Origin: Dehalococcoidales bacterium
Lineage (GTDB): Bacteria > Chloroflexota > Dehalococcoidia > Dehalococcoidales > RBG-16-60-22
Assembly (NCBI GenBank): GCA_016926115.1
Contig: JAFGPF010000052.1
Location: 1 to 21,412, forward strand
Direction of reading: 5' to 3'
Length of the DNA: 21,412 bases
Part shown: piece by piece, positions 18,588 to 21,412 of the stretch
Layout: each line of letters starts with the position of its first letter
Position numbering within the stretch: the first letter of the stretch is position 1
Notes under the pieces: generated by a model
The model's database searches: none
What the model was told of the DNA's origin: nothing
The model's input: only the letters and a program-made list of their open reading frames with translations
Translations under genes and position numbers: made by a program

Positions 18588-21412
18588 TTGTCGGCACTCG
18601 GAAAACTATTAAATTTAATTGAATCTTCGCCCGCTTATATCAGGCTACTCGATGATTTGAAAACTAAAAACGATAGCAGGGTGGTGGCTCTGGATGCCGC
18701 CAGGCCATATCTGGCGGCGGCGCTTTACCAGAACCTGCGGATGCCGGTACTGCTGGTCACGTCCCGGCCGGAGAATGCCAGGAAACTCCACGAGCAGCTT
18801 ACCGGCTGGTGCCGTCCCGGACTGGTCAGGCTTTTTCCCGAGCCGGATGTACTGCCCTACGAACGCCTTGCCCCGGACACGAGCACGGAGATTGAACGTA
18901 TCCAGGTACTTTCCGCGCTGACAGACGAGGACATCGATTCGCCTCTCATCGTAGCCTCGGCGGCGTCGCTGATATCCAGGACGACTCCGTACCGGGACTT
19001 CGTTTTCGCCTGTTTCACCGTGAAGCTGGGGATGGACATACCCCCCTTCGACCTGCTGGGAAGGCTGGAAGTCATGGGCTACCGGACGGAAAACGTGGTG
19101 GAACTGCCGGGCGCGGTGAGTCATCGCGGCGGCATTATCGACATCTATCCCCCCACCCTTGAAATGCCCGTCCGGCTGGAATTCTTCGGAGATACCATCG
19201 ATAGTATACGCAGCTTCGACCCCGTTACCCAGCGCTCCATTGAGGTGGTGCCCTCGGTATCCATCGGACCGGCGGCGGAACTGCTGGCCCCCCGCAGGAT
19301 GGACAGGATAGCCCTGGAGGAAACGCTGGACCGACTCGACCTTGCCGGTTGCGCCGCCGGGATAAAGCAGCAGTTCCGGCACGATGCGGACATGATGCTT
19401 GAAGGGCAGTTAACGCATGAGGCGCAGTTCTACGCCCCGCTTTTCAATGATGGTGGCCTGCTGGACTACCTTCCCCCTGATACCTTGCTTATACTCGATG
19501 AGCCTTCCAATATAGAGCAGGCCGCCGCCGACTTCGATGACGAAGCAGAACAACTGCGTTCGGAGAAACTGGAAAGGGGAGAGTTGCCCCGTAATTTCCC
19601 CCGTCCTTACTTTACCTGGGAGGAACTTGGTCCGAAAATCGGCGACCGGCAGAAGCTGGAACTGGCGGCGTGGGGCATGGAAGAAGGACTGGACTTCATT
19701 TCCGCGCCCGCCTATACCGGCAAGCTGCCCGTGTTCCTGAAAAAGATCGCCGAGCTTAAAGGTCGGCAAAAACGCATCGTCATCGTCAGTCACCAGGCGA
19801 GCCGTCTCTCCGAGCTTCTCGCCGAAGAGGATATCGTCGCCGCTCCTGTGGAAGAAATATCCGGGGTGCCCGGTCCCGGTGCGCTGGCGCTGGTGCAGGG
19901 CTCCCTGCCGGAGGGCTGGGTAATGGGAGGGGAGACGTATCTCTTTACCGACTCCGAGATTTTCGGCTTCGTCAAGCAGCGCCGGCTCGCCGGGAAACGC
20001 CCCGCCCCCCGCCACAAGCTTATGGTTGACATAATCCCCGACGACTTCGTCGTCCACGTGGAGCACGGCATCGGCAGGTTCACCGGCGTGACGGTTCTCA
20101 AAGCCGCGGGGGTCGATAAAGAATACCTGGTATTGAAGTACGCAGCGGGCGACATTTTGTATGTTCCCACCGACCAGATAGACAGGGTCAGCCGCTATAT
20201 CGGGACGGGCGACCGGTCGCCGGTGCTAAGCCGACTCGGCACGCAGGAGTGGACGAGAACGAAGCAGCGGGCTAAAGAAGCGGCGGAACTGCTCGCGCAG
20301 GAACTCCTCGAGCTTTACGCCTCGCGGGAGGTCGTGCCGGGTTTCGCCTTCTCGCGCGACTCCCTCTGGCAGCAGGAACTGGAGTCGGCTTTCCCTTACG
20401 TGGAAACACAGGACCAGCTTGAAGCCCTGCGGGAGGTCAAGGGCGATATGGAAAAGTCCCGCCCCATGGACCGGCTCGTCTGCGGCGACGTGGGCTACGG
20501 CAAGACCGAGGTCGCCATCCGGGCGGCGTTCAAGTCGGTCATGGACAGTCGGCAGGTCGCCGTGCTGGTGCCCACCACCGTGCTGGCGCAGCAGCATTTC
20601 GACACTTTCTCCGAGCGACTCGAAGCCTTCCCGGTGAAGGTGGAGATGCTGAGCCGGTTCCGCTCCCCGGCGGAGCAACGGAAAATCGTCGACGGCGTGG
20701 CCAGCGGTTCGGTGGATATCTGTATCGGCACCCACCGTCTCATCCAGAAGGACGTGGCTTTCAAGAATTTGGGACTGCTCATCATCGACGAGGAGCAGCG
20801 GTTCGGCGTCAACCACAAGGAGCACTTGAAAAAGATGCGCCAGGAGGTGGACGTGCTGACCTTGAGCGCTACCCCCATACCCCGCACCCTGCACATGTCG
20901 CTGGTGGGCGTGCGGGACATGAGCACCATGGAGACGCCGCCGGAGGAGCGCCTGCCGGTGAAGACGTACGTCGCCGAGTATAACGACCACCTGGTCAGGG
21001 AGGCGGTATTGAGGGAAATCGAGCGTAACGGCCAGGTGTTTTTCGTGCATAACCGGGTGCAGAGCATCGCCATGGTTGCGGAAAACCTGCGGGAGCTGGT
21101 GCCGGAGGCGGAGGTCGCCGTCGGTCACGGGCAGATGCCGGAAGAGCAGCTTGAAAAGGTGATGAACGACTTTACCCGCGGCAGGGTGGATATCCTGGTC
21201 TGCACCACGATTATTGAGTCCGGACTGGACATGCCCAACGCCAACACGCTGATTGTCAACCGGGCGGACAGGTTCGGGCTGACGCAGCTTTACCAGCTGC
21301 GGGGCCGGGTGGGACGAGGCGCCAACCTCGCCTACGCTTACTTTCTCTACGACCGCGGCAAACGGCTGACCCCCGTAGCCCACCAGCGCCTGCGCACGAT
21401 TTACGAGGCGAC
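18588..21412 (+). CDS. mfd: Transcription-repair coupling factor Mfd (partial, 3' end beyond the window)
   Basis: The frame is open from TTG 18588 to the right edge, 941 codons of an expected ~1150. The TTG follows GGGGG (18575-18579) by 8 nt. The N-terminal UvrB-like module has PEPDVLPYERLAPD and LIVASAASLISRTTPY. The RNA-polymerase-interacting domain starts near residue 489 (VHVEHGIGRFTG). The RecG-like translocase has Walker A GDVGYGKTE (633-641), DEEQ (734-737), LSATPIPRTLHM (759-770) and QLRGRVGRG (902-910). Mfd removes RNA polymerase stalled at DNA lesions and recruits UvrA/UvrB. Only the end of the translocase and the C-terminal regulatory domain are missing. A palindrome lies in its leader. 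Long reading frames on the opposite strand here are shadows of its GC-rich codons. Confidence 0.95.
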   Translation, partial: MSALGKLLNLIESSPAYIRLLDDLKTKNDSRVVALDAARPYLAAALYQNLRMPVLLVTSRPENARKLHEQLTGWCRPGLVRLFPEPDVLPYERLAPDTSTEIERIQVLSALTDEDIDSPLIVASAASLISRTTPYRDFVFACFTVKLGMDIPPFDLLGRLEVMGYRTENVVELPGAVSHRGGIIDIYPPTLEMPVRLEFFGDTIDSIRSFDPVTQRSIEVVPSVSIGPAAELLAPRRMDRIALEETLDRLDLAGCAAGIKQQFRHDADMMLEGQLTHEAQFYAPLFNDGGLLDYLPPDTLLILDEPSNIEQAAADFDDEAEQLRSEKLERGELPRNFPRPYFTWEELGPKIGDRQKLELAAWGMEEGLDFISAPAYTGKLPVFLKKIAELKGRQKRIVIVSHQASRLSELLAEEDIVAAPVEEISGVPGPGALALVQGSLPEGWVMGGETYLFTDSEIFGFVKQRRLAGKRPAPRHKLMVDIIPDDFVVHVEHGIGRFTGVTVLKAAGVDKEYLVLKYAAGDILYVPTDQIDRVSRYIGTGDRSPVLSRLGTQEWTRTKQRAKEAAELLAQELLELYASREVVPGFAFSRDSLWQQELESAFPYVETQDQLEALREVKGDMEKSRPMDRLVCGDVGYGKTEVAIRAAFKSVMDSRQVAVLVPTTVLAQQHFDTFSERLEAFPVKVEMLSRFRSPAEQRKIVDGVASGSVDICIGTHRLIQKDVAFKNLGLLIIDEEQRFGVNHKEHLKKMRQEVDVLTLSATPIPRTLHMSLVGVRDMSTMETPPEERLPVKTYVAEYNDHLVREAVLREIERNGQVFFVHNRVQSIAMVAENLRELVPEAEVAVGHGQMPEEQLEKVMNDFTRGRVDILVCTTIIESGLDMPNANTLIVNRADRFGLTQLYQLRGRVGRGANLAYAYFLYDRGKRLTPVAHQRLRTIYEA

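Noticed and set aside
20226..21383. Long open frame on the minus strand (385 codons), with others at 18645-19382 and 19410-20066
   Set aside because: They lie opposite mfd, whose plus frame has all family motifs. Their translations are His/Arg/Gln-rich without recognisable domains, as expected of antisense shadows in GC-rich codons.

Overview
The window looks like a chromosome segment of an anaerobic, monoderm-type bacterium. I favour Chloroflexota (Dehalococcoidia-like), but this is an inference from style and not from a marker gene. Reasons are lipoprotein-type substrate-binding and DUF4349 proteins, the end of a tungsten/molybdenum aldehyde ferredoxin oxidoreductase, frequent TTG/GTG starts with good Shine-Dalgarno sites, and intergenic hairpin repeats of the 'CATTCCCGC...GCGGGAAT' and 'CATTCTGAGC...GAAGAAT' kind. 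No rRNA, tRNA, CRISPR array, transposase or phage gene was seen.

Left part (1-4105): the 3' end of an aldehyde ferredoxin oxidoreductase gene, an SDR oxidoreductase, a convergent ThDP-dependent acetolactate-synthase-like enzyme, then a leftward pair made of an excisionase/BldC-like HTH protein and an unknown 104-aa helical protein. The 333-nt gap to the next gene is AT-rich and full of operator-like direct and inverted repeats.

Region 4387-7727 is a rightward unit: a DNA-binding-only ModE-family regulator, a TauA/NMT1-like lipoprotein, a TauC/SsuC-like permease and an ABC ATPase carrying a C-terminal TOBE-like extension. A near-consensus promoter upstream of the regulator is overlapped by a ModE-type inverted repeat. 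A second ModE-like site lies just upstream of the binding-protein gene. Together these suggest a molybdate/tungstate uptake unit built from NitT/TauT-type parts rather than ModABC, WtpABC or TupABC. This is the most interesting system in the window.

Region 7789-9640: a DUF4349 lipoprotein with an extra PKD domain and a strong terminator, facing a DUF167 protein and a small membrane protein. Region 9641-12757 is a compact four-gene run: MBL-fold hydrolase, radical SAM protein with a CX4CX2C cluster motif, PncC/CinA-C amidohydrolase and SAM methyltransferase. RNase PH (13164-13889) has its own strong promoter and is bracketed by two copies of a composite hairpin repeat; a third copy lies at 1443-1550.

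Right part: a leftward proline operon, proB - two small paralogous unknown genes - proA, with overlapping ends; a divergent MFS transporter; and mfd (transcription-repair coupling factor), which runs off the right edge.
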